A DNA stretch of 41,753 bases from SAR202 cluster bacterium (GTDB lineage: Bacteria > Chloroflexota > Dehalococcoidia > Lucifugimonadales > UBA1123), in contig JASMDM010000076.1 in assembly GCA_030752795.1 (NCBI GenBank), positions 1 through 41,753 on the forward strand, in the 5' to 3' direction. Position 1 is the first letter of the stretch. Each line of letters begins with the position of its first letter. A model generated the notes under the pieces. The model ran no database searches and was not told where the DNA came from. It saw nothing but the letters and a program-made list of their open reading frames with translations. Both the position numbers and the translations under genes were made by a program. Below are positions 16,817 through 27,932 of this stretch, one piece after another.

Positions 16817-18015
16817 TGTACGACATCCGCGCGGCGGGCATCCTCGATTTCAACAGCCTGCTCGACTTCTACGCCGGGTTTTTGCCGGACGACATAGCCT
16901 TCGTGGCCGCGGCTGTGACGTTGGCGTCTGTTGTCGTGAACGTGCTGGTCAGCATGACCGCGGTTTACACGTGGTTCGAGCGGCGGGCGCTAGCTCGGTT
17001 CCAGGTGCGAATGGGCCCGAACCGATGGGGCCCGTTCGGAATCCTCCAACCATTCGCCGACCTCATCAAACTAATAACAAAGGAAGACACCACGCCGGAA
17101 ACGGCTGATCGTTGGGTATTTAATCTGGCTCCGATCGTGTTGGTGGTTCCCGGATTGATGGCCATCTCCGTCATCCCGTTCGGCCAGGACACGTTCCTCG
17201 GCAGGCTGAACATCGGCATCCTGTTCATCCTTGGCATCACGAGCATCAACACGATCGCCATATTCATGGCAGGCTGGGGTTCCGCGAACAAATACGCGAT
17301 GCTCGGTTCGATCCGAGGCGTCGCCATGCTTGTCAGCTACGAAGTGCCGATGGCGTTGTCTGTCACCGGCGTGATACTGATATCGGGATCGCTGGCGATG
17401 TTCGACATCGTCACTGCGCAAGATCTGCCGTTCATCCTGGTTCAGCCTCTGAGCTTCCTGATCTTCATAGCCGCCGCGTCAGCCGAGATGAGCCGAACCC
17501 CATTCGATCAGATCGAAGCCGAGTCGGAGCTGGGTTCCGGCTACAACACCGAGTACTCCAGCATGAAGTTCGGCGTCCTTTTCCTGGCAGAGTTCATGGC
17601 GCCGCTGATCACGGCAATGATCGTGACGACGCTGTTCCTCGGGGGCACACGAGGCATCGATCCGGTGCCCGGTCAGGTTTGGTTTGTGCTCAAATCATTC
17701 GTCGTGTTGTTCGGCTTGCTGTGGGTTCGCGCGACGTGGCCTCGGCTTAGAGTCGACCAGATCATGAGCTTCGCGTGGAAGGGCCTTTTCGGCCTCGCGC
17801 TGCTCAACATCTTCATCGTGGCCGCTGAGATTGCCGTCTTCCAGGACGAAGCCGGCGCCCTGTCGATGAGATCGCTGGCGATAATGTCGGCGATCAACTG
17901 GGTCGTGACCATCGTGGCATTGGTGGCGATGGCGAATATCCTCGGGCAGCGCAAACTGGAGCGCCCCGAGCCGGTCCCGTCACCCCTAGCCAACATGTAC
18001 ACGGACGGAGACTGA
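16816..18015 (+). CDS. nuoH: NADH-quinone oxidoreductase subunit H
   Basis: 399 residues with about eight to nine membrane helices. The family blocks VYTWFERRALARFQVRMGPNR and GILQPFADLIKLITKED are near residues 50-95, and AEMSRTPFDQIEAESELGSGYNTEYS is the acidic loop between helices 5 and 6 that touches the quinone tunnel. NuoH links the quinone site to the antiporter-like subunits. The start ATG shares one base with the nuoD stop (TGATG). Confidence 0.97.
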   Translation: MYDIRAAGILDFNSLLDFYAGFLPDDIAFVAAAVTLASVVVNVLVSMTAVYTWFERRALARFQVRMGPNRWGPFGILQPFADLIKLITKEDTTPETADRWVFNLAPIVLVVPGLMAISVIPFGQDTFLGRLNIGILFILGITSINTIAIFMAGWGSANKYAMLGSIRGVAMLVSYEVPMALSVTGVILISGSLAMFDIVTAQDLPFILVQPLSFLIFIAAASAEMSRTPFDQIEAESELGSGYNTEYSSMKFGVLFLAEFMAPLITAMIVTTLFLGGTRGIDPVPGQVWFVLKSFVVLFGLLWVRATWPRLRVDQIMSFAWKGLFGLALLNIFIVAAEIAVFQDEAGALSMRSLAIMSAINWVVTIVALVAMANILGQRKLERPEPVPSPLANMYTDGD

Positions 18016-18016
18016 C

Positions 18017-18688
18017 ATGTATGGAATCGGGCTGCTCAAAGGCCTGGGGATCACCATGAAGAACATGGTCCTGCCCGGTCGACAGTTCACGAACCACCAG
18101 TATCCCGACCGGAAAATCGGTCTGGCGGGATTGGCTCGCATCAACGGGCGCAACCCCGTCAGTTTCGCTTTGCGACAGCCGGGAAGCGCCGCGAAGGCCC
18201 TGTTTGGTTTGATCTCGATTCCCGACCGGCACACCCAGCATCCTCGGTTCAGAGGGCAGGAGTTTTCCTGGTACGAGGAGCGATGCACAGGATGCGCGAG
18301 CTGCGCCAAGTACTGCCCGCTGGGCATCATCCGCATCGTGACGGATCCAAGCAACACGAACGTGCTCGAAGGCGACAAGTACAACATCGAAACGTTCGAC
18401 ATCGACATGGGACGGTGCATGTTCTGCGGCCTGTGTGTCGAGGCGTGTCCGTACGACGCTCTTCACATGGGCACCGGCTTCGAAGAAGGAACCTACAAAC
18501 GAAGTGACCTGGTGATCGACATCGATCGGCTCAAAGCCGCTCCGAAACATCCGAGCCAGTGGTACCGGCCACAACTGCCGGCCAGCGGTTACAACCCGAT
18601 GTCCGACCAAGAAGCGAGTTGGCGCGACGTCCATCGCCATGAAAAGCCGTCGCACTCGGAACAAGAAGAGAAGTGGGGCCAGAGATGA
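18017..18688 (+). CDS. nuoI: NADH-quinone oxidoreductase subunit I
   Basis: 223 residues. Two 4Fe-4S motifs, CTGCASCAKYCP and CMFCGLCVEACP, bind clusters N6a and N6b, which carry electrons towards N2 in NuoB. The N-terminal amphipathic helix (MYGIGLLKGLGITMKNMVL) lies on the membrane as in other NuoI. A linker of about 60 residues separates it from the first cluster, and the C-terminus carries a charged tail of about 50 residues past the ferredoxin fold. One base separates it from nuoH; its stop overlaps nuoJ (ATGA at 18685-18688). With nuoEFG absent, NuoI is the outermost electron entry subunit encoded here. Confidence 0.97.
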   Translation: MYGIGLLKGLGITMKNMVLPGRQFTNHQYPDRKIGLAGLARINGRNPVSFALRQPGSAAKALFGLISIPDRHTQHPRFRGQEFSWYEERCTGCASCAKYCPLGIIRIVTDPSNTNVLEGDKYNIETFDIDMGRCMFCGLCVEACPYDALHMGTGFEEGTYKRSDLVIDIDRLKAAPKHPSQWYRPQLPASGYNPMSDQEASWRDVHRHEKPSHSEQEEKWGQR

Positions 18689-19233
18689 TCGGTCAGGGCA
18701 CAGAGGCTTCACTGGTCATCGACATCGTCTTTTGGGTGTTGGCGGTTTCCAGTATCATCGCCGCGATCGCAGTGGTCCAGATGAAGGACCTGTTCAGGGC
18801 GGCGTTGTTCCTCATTGTGTGCTTCATGGCTGTGGCGGGCATGTTCGTCCTCCTCCGCGCAGAGTTCGTGGCAGCCGTCCAGGTACTCATCTACGTCGGG
18901 GCGATCTCGGTGCTCATCATCTTCGCGATACTGATGACCGGAGACATCGAAGAAGGAAGCCCGGCTCACAACTTCAAGTGGCCGGTCGCCGTGCTGGCCG
19001 TCCTTTTTGGCGCAATGGCGATATTCGTCACCAAGTCGACGGAATGGAACTTGCTCGAACCCGCGATCGACGCGGGGAGGATCGGGTCCAACGCGGTCAC
19101 GGACGTCTACTCGAACACAATCCCCGTGATCGCGCGCTTGTTGGTTCGGGATTTCGTGCTCGTGTTCGAGGTCGCATCCGTGTTGTTGCTCGCGGCTATT
19201 ATCGGCGCCCTGGCGCTTATCAGGGAGCGGTGA
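18685..19233 (+). CDS. nuoJ: NADH-quinone oxidoreductase subunit J
   Basis: 182 residues with five membrane helices. The helix-3 motif [20 protein letters not shown] includes the conserved Tyr-Val-Gly that forms the pi-bulge gating region. The ATG at 18685 overlaps the nuoI stop by four bases and has a purine-rich AGAAG/GGGG stretch upstream, so it is preferred over the GTG at 18673. NuoJ is a small membrane subunit between NuoA/H and NuoK. Confidence 0.95.
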   Translation: MIGQGTEASLVIDIVFWVLAVSSIIAAIAVVQMKDLFRAALFLIVCFMAVAGMFVLLRAEFVAAVQVLIYVGAISVLIIFAILMTGDIEEGSPAHNFKWPVAVLAVLFGAMAIFVTKSTEWNLLEPAIDAGRIGSNAVTDVYSNTIPVIARLLVRDFVLVFEVASVLLLAAIIGALALIRER

Positions 19234-19237
19234 AGCC

Positions 19238-19591
19238 ATGAATTTGGAAAACTTCCTGATAGTATCCGCGATTCTGTTTTCGATCGGAATGTACGGCGCT
19301 TTGGCGAAGCGAAACGCCATCACCGTGCTCATGTCACTGGAGTTGATGTTCAATGCCGTCAACATTTCGGCCGTCGCGCTGTCGCGCTACACGGTGCCTG
19401 CCCGATTGAGCCAGGCGGGCTTGAACGCGGGTGAGGACGCGGCTCAGTTCCTTTTGACAGGCCACATATTCGCAATATTCATAATCACGGTCGCGGCCGC
19501 GGAAGTAGCGCTGGGCTTGGCTATCGTGATCGCCATCTACCGTAACCGTGAGTCGGTGTTCGTTACCGACGCCAACCAGCTCAGGAGTTAG
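19238..19591 (+). CDS. nuoK: NADH-quinone oxidoreductase subunit K
   Basis: 117 residues with three membrane helices and the two conserved membrane Glu residues: one in [13 protein letters not shown] and one in [14 protein letters not shown]. NuoK is related to MrpC of cation antiporters and carries part of the proton path beside NuoJ and NuoN. A loop of about 30 residues between helices 2 and 3 ([20 protein letters not shown]) is a little longer than in the E. coli protein. GGGAGCGG lies upstream of the ATG. Confidence 0.96.
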   Translation: MNLENFLIVSAILFSIGMYGALAKRNAITVLMSLELMFNAVNISAVALSRYTVPARLSQAGLNAGEDAAQFLLTGHIFAIFIITVAAAEVALGLAIVIAIYRNRESVFVTDANQLRS

Positions 19592-19601
19592 CCCCAGTTC
19601 G

Positions 19602-19796
19602 ATGTGGGTCGAGTACAGGACAGTGCCTAATCTGATGATCGCCGAGATGTGGAAAGACGTCTTGGAGGGCGACGGCTTGCCCACCAAGATACTTCCGGTC
19701 GGCGACATCCTCACTTGGGGTGAGCGCGTGCCGTTTAAGATCTACGTCCCCAAAGGACGCGAGCACGTTGCCGACGAGATATTGAGGAAACTCTAG
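19602..19796 (+). CDS. small protein of unknown function between nuoK and nuoL (DUF2007-like)
   Basis: 64 residues: WVEYRTVPNLMIAEMWKDVL, then ILPVGD, then FKIYVPKGREHVADEILRKL. The layout (strand with residue access, helix that picks a subunit, second strand giving a Val-Pro, C-terminal helix) resembles the small DUF2007 'putative signal transducing' proteins of ferredoxin-like fold, but I cannot confirm the family. It has no membrane segment. Its stop abuts the nuoL ATG directly (TAGATG), and nuoK ends 10 bases upstream, so it is co-transcribed and probably coupled to nuoL. The gene is not a standard complex I subunit; it may bind or regulate the complex, or be a passenger. The ribosome binding site is distant (AGGAG about 14 bases upstream). 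Confidence 0.8.
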   Translation: MWVEYRTVPNLMIAEMWKDVLEGDGLPTKILPVGDILTWGERVPFKIYVPKGREHVADEILRKL

Positions 19797-21815
<2,019 letters not shown>

Positions 21816-21835
21816 TCGTCAGAGGACTCTAGCAC

Positions 21836-23356
21836 TTGTTCACCGGTTGGTTGACAGCAGCAGTATTCCTGCCCATGGCCGGGGCCTTCATGATTGTCCT
21901 GTTCATTCGGGGCGATCGGAATATTCGTATCTTCGCCGCCGCGGTGTCGCTCGCCGAGCTCGTGCTGGCGATCGTCATCTTCGCCCTGTTCGACCTCGAT
22001 GCGGGGGCCGATCAGTACCAGCTTATCGACAAAGCCGAGAACTGGATTCCCATCGATTCGTTCAAGGTGCAGTACTTCCTTGGCATCGACGGCATCAGCG
22101 CTCCGATGGTGCTGCTAACAGGCCTGCTGGGTTCGGTCGCGGTGTACTCGTCGTGGAGCGTCAAGACGCGAGTGCGCGAGTACTTCATGTGGCTCCTTGC
22201 GCTTCAGTCCGCCGTGATGGGCGTCTTCACAGCCCTCGATTTCTTCATGTTCTTCCTGTTTTGGGAGCTCGAGTTGATTCCCATGTTCTTCCTCATCTCG
22301 ATATGGGGAAGCGGGCGCCGAGAATACTCGGCGATGAAGTTTGTGATATTCACGATTCTCGGCAGCGCGTTCATGCTGATCGGGATACTGGTGCTGTTCT
22401 ACTCGATCGGCACGTTCGATATGACGCTGCTTCCGGAAGCGATCGCGAACGGCAAGCTGTTGCTGCCGATCGGCACGGTGTTTACGCTGCTGTTCATCGC
22501 GTTCGCCGTCAAGCTGCCGATCTGGCCGCTGCACACGTGGCTGCCGGACGCGCACACAGACGCACCCACCGCCGCCAGCGTCATGCTGGCTGGCGTCCTG
22601 TTAAAGATGGGCGCCTACGGCATGATCCGCGTGTCAGTGTCGATGTTCCCCGGCGTGATCTCGGACATCGCCTGGCTTCTGGCAACTGCGGGAGTCGTCA
22701 ATATCTTGTACGGCGCCGTCGTCGTGCTACGCCAGACAGACCTGAAGAGGTTGATCGCGTTCAGCTCGATTAGCCACATGGGCTTTGTGCTGCTCGGGCT
22801 TTCAGTCGTCGTGGGTGTGGACGGCGCCGTGTCTACGATTGGATTGACCGGGGCCGCGCTCCAGATGTTCACACACGGGACGATCACCGGGCTGCTGTTC
22901 TTACTCGTCGGCTACATCTACGAGAAGGCGCACACCCGCTACATCCCGGACCTCGGAGGTTTGGCGGGCAAGATGCCGCTGTTGACCGCATCGTTGGTCG
23001 TGGCCGGTCTAGCATCGCTCGGGTTGCCGTCGACCAGCGGATTCGTCGCCGAAATACACGTGTTCCTGGGCGCATTCGCCGTCTGGAGTTGGCTAACGGC
23101 AATCGGCGCATTCGGTGTGGTTATTACCGCGGCGTATGTTCTCTGGATGATCCAACGGTCCATGTTCGGGCCAAGAAACCCGCACCTGGACGACGTGTCG
23201 GACGCTACGCCGCTCGAGATGCTGCCAGTGGCCGCGATGGTAATCGCAATAATGGTCGTCGGCATCTACCCATCGCCGATCGCCGACGTGTTCTCGTCCG
23301 GGTTGGCGCCGATCGTCGACTCGCTGCAAAACGTTGGGGTGGCTGGACTACGATGA
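21836..23356 (+). CDS. nuoM: NADH-quinone oxidoreductase subunit M
   Basis: 506 residues, normal for NuoM, with about 14 membrane helices. FFLFWELELIPMFFLISIWG carries the pump Glu, and KLPIWPLHTWLPDAHTDAPT and LAGVLLKMGAYGMIRVS carry the Lys and His of the proton channel. A TTG at 21836 is the best start: AGAGGA lies 9 bases upstream and the first residues (MFTGWLTAAVFLPMAGA) form the normal first helix. It pumps protons in the middle of the membrane arm. nuoL ends 20 bases upstream. Confidence 0.96.
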   Translation: MFTGWLTAAVFLPMAGAFMIVLFIRGDRNIRIFAAAVSLAELVLAIVIFALFDLDAGADQYQLIDKAENWIPIDSFKVQYFLGIDGISAPMVLLTGLLGSVAVYSSWSVKTRVREYFMWLLALQSAVMGVFTALDFFMFFLFWELELIPMFFLISIWGSGRREYSAMKFVIFTILGSAFMLIGILVLFYSIGTFDMTLLPEAIANGKLLLPIGTVFTLLFIAFAVKLPIWPLHTWLPDAHTDAPTAASVMLAGVLLKMGAYGMIRVSVSMFPGVISDIAWLLATAGVVNILYGAVVVLRQTDLKRLIAFSSISHMGFVLLGLSVVVGVDGAVSTIGLTGAALQMFTHGTITGLLFLLVGYIYEKAHTRYIPDLGGLAGKMPLLTASLVVAGLASLGLPSTSGFVAEIHVFLGAFAVWSWLTAIGAFGVVITAAYVLWMIQRSMFGPRNPHLDDVSDATPLEMLPVAAMVIAIMVVGIYPSPIADVFSSGLAPIVDSLQNVGVAGLR

Positions 23357-23375
23357 TCCACCGAACGAAGACGAT

Positions 23376-24881
23376 ATGACGTTTCACGATATCTATCTGC
23401 TCTCGCCCGAGATGAGCATGGCCGGACTTGCGGCCGTGTTGATCTTGGTCGACCTTGTGTTTTCAAAGAAGAGTGCGCTCACGGCCATCGCGTTCGTCGG
23501 TCTAGCCATTCCGCTGACTCTGAGCATTGTTCTGTGGGTGTACCTGAACGACCAAGCCGTGACTCAGATGGACGCTGATTTCGGGACCGAGACCGTGGCG
23601 TTCGTGGTAGACAAGTTCAGCCTGTTTTTCAAGTTCCTGATCGTCGCCATCGTCGCTCTCGTCGTGTTGGCCTCGTCCGAATACGCGGACAAATTCCAGC
23701 GATTCCGAGCCGAGTACTTCGCCCTGATCCTGTTCTCCGCGTCGGGCATGATGCTGTTGGCTTCGACCGTCGAGCTCATAAGCATCTACGTGTCGTTGGA
23801 GCTGACGTCGTTGCCTCTGGCGGCTCTCGCTGCGTTCTTGCGCGACGACAAGTCGGCGGAGTCTGGCCTGAAGTTCTTGATATTGAGCGCAATCAGCTCG
23901 GCTGTGCTGCTCTACGGTATGGTTTTGATCTACGGGTTCACGGGCACAACCGTTCTCGCGGACATCGCGACGCAGCTCGGCGCCATCGACCTTTCAGCCG
24001 ACGAAGCCTTCGGCGCCAACGTGTTGCTGTTCGGTGTCGTCCTGGTAATCGCCGGGTTCGGATTCAAGATCGCCAGCGTGCCGTTCCAGATGTGGGCGCC
24101 GGACGTCTACGAAGGCGCGCCCACGCCCATTACCGCGTTCCTTTCGGTGGCGTCCAAGGCGGCGGGGTTCGCGGTGATCCTCCGGGTCTTCTACGTCGCG
24201 TTCGATTCCGAGATGCTGAGCCGGGACTGGGCCGAGGTGTTCGCGGTTCTCGCGATCTTGTCGATGTCGTTCGGCAACCTGGTCGCGATCTTGCAGACCA
24301 ACATCAAACGGATGCTGGCCTACAGCACGGTCGCTCACGCCGGATATCTGATGGTCGGGTTGTCGGCAGTGGCCGCAAGGGTGCCCGAGGCGATCGCGGG
24401 ACCGTCCGGCGTGCTTTTCTACGTCAGTGGATACGCCGCTACGAACCTGGCCGCGTTCGCGGCGATAATCGCCATCTCCAACCGTGTGGGTTCGGACCGC
24501 ATCGACGCCTTCGCCGGCATGTCCCGACGAGCGCCGTTTTTGGCCGGGGTGCTCGGCTTCGCGCTTGTGTCGCTCATCGGCATCCCACCGACGGTCGGAT
24601 TCATGGCGAAGATATACATCTTCGGCGCGGCGGTGAACGCCAATCTGGAATGGCTTGCCCTCGCCGGCGTCATCAACAGCGTGATCTCGGCTTACTACTA
24701 CTTGCGCGTGATCAAGGTGATGTACCTCCAAGCGCCGGAGGACGAAAGCCATGTCTCGTCCGGCGGCATGCCATTAAAGATTGCGATATTTGTCGCGATG
24801 GCCGGAACCGGCTTCTTTGGCATCTACCCCACACCGCTTATCAACGCCGCTAGAACCGCCATCGGGGTCCTGATTTCGTGA
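23376..24881 (+). CDS. nuoN: NADH-quinone oxidoreductase subunit N
   Basis: 501 residues with about 14 membrane helices. ISIYVSLELTSLPLAALAAF has the pump Glu, FKIASVPFQMWAPDVYEGAP the conserved Lys and Pro, and SVASKAAGFAVILRVFY the central Lys. NuoN is the antiporter-like subunit nearest the quinone site and the last gene of this operon. The ATG at 23376 gives the normal N-terminus; the GTG at 23334 would overlap nuoM by 23 bases and add 14 residues not typical of the family. No nuoE, nuoF or nuoG follows. Confidence 0.96.
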   Translation: MTFHDIYLLSPEMSMAGLAAVLILVDLVFSKKSALTAIAFVGLAIPLTLSIVLWVYLNDQAVTQMDADFGTETVAFVVDKFSLFFKFLIVAIVALVVLASSEYADKFQRFRAEYFALILFSASGMMLLASTVELISIYVSLELTSLPLAALAAFLRDDKSAESGLKFLILSAISSAVLLYGMVLIYGFTGTTVLADIATQLGAIDLSADEAFGANVLLFGVVLVIAGFGFKIASVPFQMWAPDVYEGAPTPITAFLSVASKAAGFAVILRVFYVAFDSEMLSRDWAEVFAVLAILSMSFGNLVAILQTNIKRMLAYSTVAHAGYLMVGLSAVAARVPEAIAGPSGVLFYVSGYAATNLAAFAAIIAISNRVGSDRIDAFAGMSRRAPFLAGVLGFALVSLIGIPPTVGFMAKIYIFGAAVNANLEWLALAGVINSVISAYYYLRVIKVMYLQAPEDESHVSSGGMPLKIAIFVAMAGTGFFGIYPTPLINAARTAIGVLIS

Positions 24882-24894
24882 CCAGCGCAGCTCG

Positions 24895-24923
24895 TTGACA
24901 CCCCTATAGGCCGATGCTAGACT
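24895..24923 (+). promoter_or_regulatory. promoter of the NAD kinase gene
   Basis: A perfect -35 TTGACA (24895-24900), a 17-base spacer and TAGACT (24918-24923) preceded by TGC, an extended -10. Transcription would begin near 24930 with a leader of about 140 bases. The nadK-nudix-M20 group can thus be expressed independently of nuo. Confidence 0.65.
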
Positions 24924-25071
24924 TGGCACGCGCTGGCGGGTCGCCTTCCAGACAATCCGAGCAATACAGCTATCTGTGCGGATCGCAATCCGCTCAAATT
25001 CGTCGTCAACGCGCCCGTGCTGCGCTTTCACGTACGCAACGTCGCCCCACAACACCTGTCGAGCTCTATTA

Positions 25072-25920
25072 ATGGTCCAAGTCGGATTCGTATACAACGC
25101 ACTCGTACCCGACGCTCCGGGGCTCATCGATTCGCTCGTCACTTCTCTCAACCTCAAGAGTGCGTCTTGGGTGTGCTCCGCCGAAGACCTTCCCGAATTG
25201 GACAGACTCGACGACACCAACTTGATCGTTGTTGCGGGCGGCGACGGCACAATTCTGAAGACGGTCCACGTCATCGCGCCGTTTGCGATTCCCATCGTCG
25301 CCGTCAACATGGGTCGAGTAGGGTTCATGAGCGAGCTCAGCGTCGGCGACGCCGCCGAGAGGTTGCCCGCGTACCTGAACGGCGACATGCGTATCGAACG
25401 TCGAATGATGCTTTGCGCAACGGTGACTGCCAGCGACGGACGCGAAGTTCTTACAGCCCACGCGCTGAACGACGTGGTCGTGGGCCGAGGCGGCGTGGCG
25501 AGCCTCATGGACATCGCGACCAAGGTCGACGGAGAGCCGATGACACGATACCGCAGTGACGCGGTCGTAGTCGCAACGGCGACGGGAAGCACCGGCTATG
25601 CTCTTTCGGCAGGCGCTCAGATATTCTTCCCGGAGGCACGCGTCGTGATCGTGCAACCGGTCGCGCCGCACACGGGACTCCGCGACGGCTTGGTCTTGCC
25701 CGATGACGCCGTCGTCGAGCTCGAGCCCGTGTCACGAGGAGCCGCGTCGCTGAGCGTGGACGGTCTCGCGGATGTCGATCTGGCCAAGGGCTCCGTCGTG
25801 AAGATCGTGCGCAGTGAGCACGAAGCGCTGTTCCTCCGTGCACGACCGCCCGCAACATTCTGGGGCGACCTGACGAGCCGCCTGGGCCTCGTATACAATC
25901 TGACACCGCCTCGCCAGTAG
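25072..25920 (+). CDS. nadK: NAD(+)/NADH kinase
   Basis: 282 residues, the normal size. VAGGDGTILKT at residues 55-65 is the GGDGT motif with the catalytic Asp, ALNDVVV is the conserved NE/ND site, and ATATGSTGYALSAGAQI is the NAD-binding Gly-rich loop (usually TPTGSTAYSLSAGGP, so somewhat varied). It makes NADP from NAD and ATP in the cytosol. The ATG at 25072 begins the fold (MVQVGFVYNA) with GAG 9-11 bases upstream; longer starts add non-conserved residues. It is followed at 45 bp by a Nudix gene that may act on ADP-ribose, so two NAD-linked functions are neighbours. Confidence 0.93.
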   Translation: MVQVGFVYNALVPDAPGLIDSLVTSLNLKSASWVCSAEDLPELDRLDDTNLIVVAGGDGTILKTVHVIAPFAIPIVAVNMGRVGFMSELSVGDAAERLPAYLNGDMRIERRMMLCATVTASDGREVLTAHALNDVVVGRGGVASLMDIATKVDGEPMTRYRSDAVVVATATGSTGYALSAGAQIFFPEARVVIVQPVAPHTGLRDGLVLPDDAVVELEPVSRGAASLSVDGLADVDLAKGSVVKIVRSEHEALFLRARPPATFWGDLTSRLGLVYNLTPPRQ

Positions 25921-25965
25921 CCGCACGAACGCGAAGCCGGTGAAAGACCTCGAACGGAGTCACCG

Positions 25966-26499
25966 ATGACCCAACAGCCTGAGCTGATCCAACGGGAACA
26001 AAAATACGAAGGCAAGATCGTCAACCTCAGGATCGACTCGGTCCTGCTGCCGAACGGGCATCAGACGAATTTCGAGATCGTTGAGCACGAGAACGCCGTC
26101 GTGATCGTGCCCGTCGACGCCGACGACAATGTGTTGCTCGTCCGACAGTACCGCCACGCAGCCGGCGAAAGCTTGCTGGAAGCTCCCGCCGGCGTGATAG
26201 ATCCGGACGAATCGCCGGACGATTGCGCCCAGCGAGAGCTGCGCGAAGAAACCGGGTACGCGTCCAGGAACCTTCGGGCGCTCGGAGGATTCTGGTCGTC
26301 TCCGGGCTTTTGCACCGAGTTCATGTACCCTTACCTGGCCAAGGATCTCGTGGAGAGCCGGCTCGACCCGGACGACGACGAAGACATCGAGGTGCAACGA
26401 TTCTCGGTGTCCCGCATTTCGCAGCTCATCCGCCTGGGCGAAATTCAGGACGCCAAGACCATCGCCTCGTTGTTGATGACATTACATCTATTCAAGTAA
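25966..26499 (+). CDS. Nudix hydrolase, ADP-ribose pyrophosphatase-like
   Basis: 177 residues. The complete Nudix box lies at residues 76-98, from GVIDPDESPDD to RELREETGY, and matches Gx5Ex7REUxEExGU. The preceding strand (VLLVRQYRHAAGESLLEAPAG) and the following FWSSPGFCTEFMYPYLA, with a Pro-Gly about 16 residues past the box, are typical of ADP-ribose pyrophosphatases. These cut ADP-ribose or similar nucleotide sugars to AMP and a sugar phosphate. GGAG lies 7 bases before the ATG. The M20 gene follows after 29 bases. Confidence 0.92.
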   Translation: MTQQPELIQREQKYEGKIVNLRIDSVLLPNGHQTNFEIVEHENAVVIVPVDADDNVLLVRQYRHAAGESLLEAPAGVIDPDESPDDCAQRELREETGYASRNLRALGGFWSSPGFCTEFMYPYLAKDLVESRLDPDDDEDIEVQRFSVSRISQLIRLGEIQDAKTIASLLMTLHLFK

Positions 26500-26528
26500 C
26501 CAACATCGCCGAGATAGGAGCCCAAACC

Positions 26529-27887
26529 GTGCCTGACCTCAAAGCAATTTTCGCCCAGATCGACTCACTCGAAAACGAAATCGTCGAGCTCGAAAGAGAC
26601 TTGATCGGGATCCCCTCGGTCAACACCGGGACCATGCCGACCGGCGACGAAACCCCCGTCTGCGAGTACATTCGCGACTGGCTGGCCGAGGACGGTATAT
26701 CTTCGGAGATCATCGGTCGCGTGCCCGAGCGTGGCAACATCATCGCTCGAATCGAAGGCACGTCCTCCGACGCGCGGCTCATGTTCATGTCGCACACGGA
26801 CGTCGTGCCGGTCGAGGACGAGGCGAAGTGGACGCACCCGCCGTTTAGCGCCACGATCGTCGACGGTCGCATATTCGGACGCGGTGCTTCCGACTGCAAA
26901 GCTCTGCTCACCGCGCAACTCTGGGCGATGCGTCTGCTCAAGCGCAACGGCATTAAGCTCAAGAACAGCCTAATCTTGTGCTCCGGCGCGGACGAGGAGC
27001 ACGGTGGCCGATACGGTTTCGGCTGGCTGGCCGACAACCATCCGGAGAAGATGGCGGCGCCGTTCGCGGTCAACGAAGGCGGTGGAACACCCACCGATGC
27101 CGCCGGCAGTCTCACGTATCTGTTGGGCGTTGGCGAGAAAGGTCGGTTGCAGGTCGAGTTCGAAGTGAAGGGCGTCAGCGCGCACGCTTCAGTGCCGTGG
27201 CAGGGGGCCAACTCGCTGTACCGTCTCTCGCAGCTCCTGCAGCGCATCGAGGCCTACGAACCGGAACGCGACACGACCACGTCGCTGTTCGAGCATCTAT
27301 CGACGTTCGCGATCGAGCACAAGCCGTCCGCCGAAAACGTCGACGAGATCATCGAAGAGACCCAGGCGGACAATCCTCGACTTGCGTCGATGCTTCGCGC
27401 GCTGTCGCGGATGACGTTGACGCCGACGATGATCAACGGCGGCATCAAGTCCAACAGCGTCCCCGAGTCGATTCACCTCACCTGCGACGTCCGCACCCTA
27501 CCCCACCAGAACGACGACTATCTCCGTCAGGAACTGGACAGCATAATCGAGGGCGTGCCCGGCGTTTCGTACGAGATCGACTACATGGCCGTGCCCAACT
27601 CGTCCGATTTCGAGACCGAGCTGGCCGAGCACATCAAGGCCGCGACGGCGCTCACGCTGGAACGCGACGACATCCGGTGGGTCCCTGCGATCAGCACCGG
27701 CTTCACCGACTCGCGGTTCACGCGACCGCTAAACACCGTGACCTACGGCTTCTCAGGATCGCACCCCGACGACGACCCGATGCTGTCGAGGGCGCACGGC
27801 ACGGACGAATCGGTGGGCATCAAGAGCCTGATCAGCGGAACCAAGATCATGCTGGCGTTGGCCTGCTCGCTCTGCGGAACTGAGTAG
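26529..27887 (+). CDS. M20 family metallopeptidase
   Basis: 452 residues of the zinc-dependent M20/M28 amidohydrolase-peptidase family. Metal and catalytic residues are all visible: SHTDVVPVE (first zinc His and catalytic Asp), GRGASDCK (bridging Asp), GADEEHGG (catalytic Glu and zinc Glu), and SRAHGTDESV near the C-terminus (last zinc His). KGVSAHASVPWQGANS marks the dimerisation lid domain. No signal peptide, so cytosolic. Members cleave dipeptides, N-acyl amino acids or similar. The GTG at 26529 has TAGGAG about 8 bases upstream; the long open frame upstream overlaps the Nudix gene and is not part of the fold. Confidence 0.93.
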   Translation: MPDLKAIFAQIDSLENEIVELERDLIGIPSVNTGTMPTGDETPVCEYIRDWLAEDGISSEIIGRVPERGNIIARIEGTSSDARLMFMSHTDVVPVEDEAKWTHPPFSATIVDGRIFGRGASDCKALLTAQLWAMRLLKRNGIKLKNSLILCSGADEEHGGRYGFGWLADNHPEKMAAPFAVNEGGGTPTDAAGSLTYLLGVGEKGRLQVEFEVKGVSAHASVPWQGANSLYRLSQLLQRIEAYEPERDTTTSLFEHLSTFAIEHKPSAENVDEIIEETQADNPRLASMLRALSRMTLTPTMINGGIKSNSVPESIHLTCDVRTLPHQNDDYLRQELDSIIEGVPGVSYEIDYMAVPNSSDFETELAEHIKAATALTLERDDIRWVPAISTGFTDSRFTRPLNTVTYGFSGSHPDDDPMLSRAHGTDESVGIKSLISGTKIMLALACSLCGTE

Positions 27888-27932
27888 ACACGGCCTTTTT
27901 GACACGAGAGGATTCGTCGGCCAGGTGGACGT

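Noticed and set aside
17894..18712. 272-codon minus-strand frame across nuoH/nuoI
   Set aside because: Antisense to two well-supported nuo genes, with no family match.
26223..26528. N-terminal extension of the M20 peptidase inside the Nudix gene
   Set aside because: Arg-rich out-of-frame reading of the Nudix gene; the GTG at 26529 has a good ribosome binding site.
27888..27932. Terminator between the convergent M20 and APH genes
   Set aside because: Only a 4-bp GGCC pairing and a short T run in the wrong place; not enough to call.
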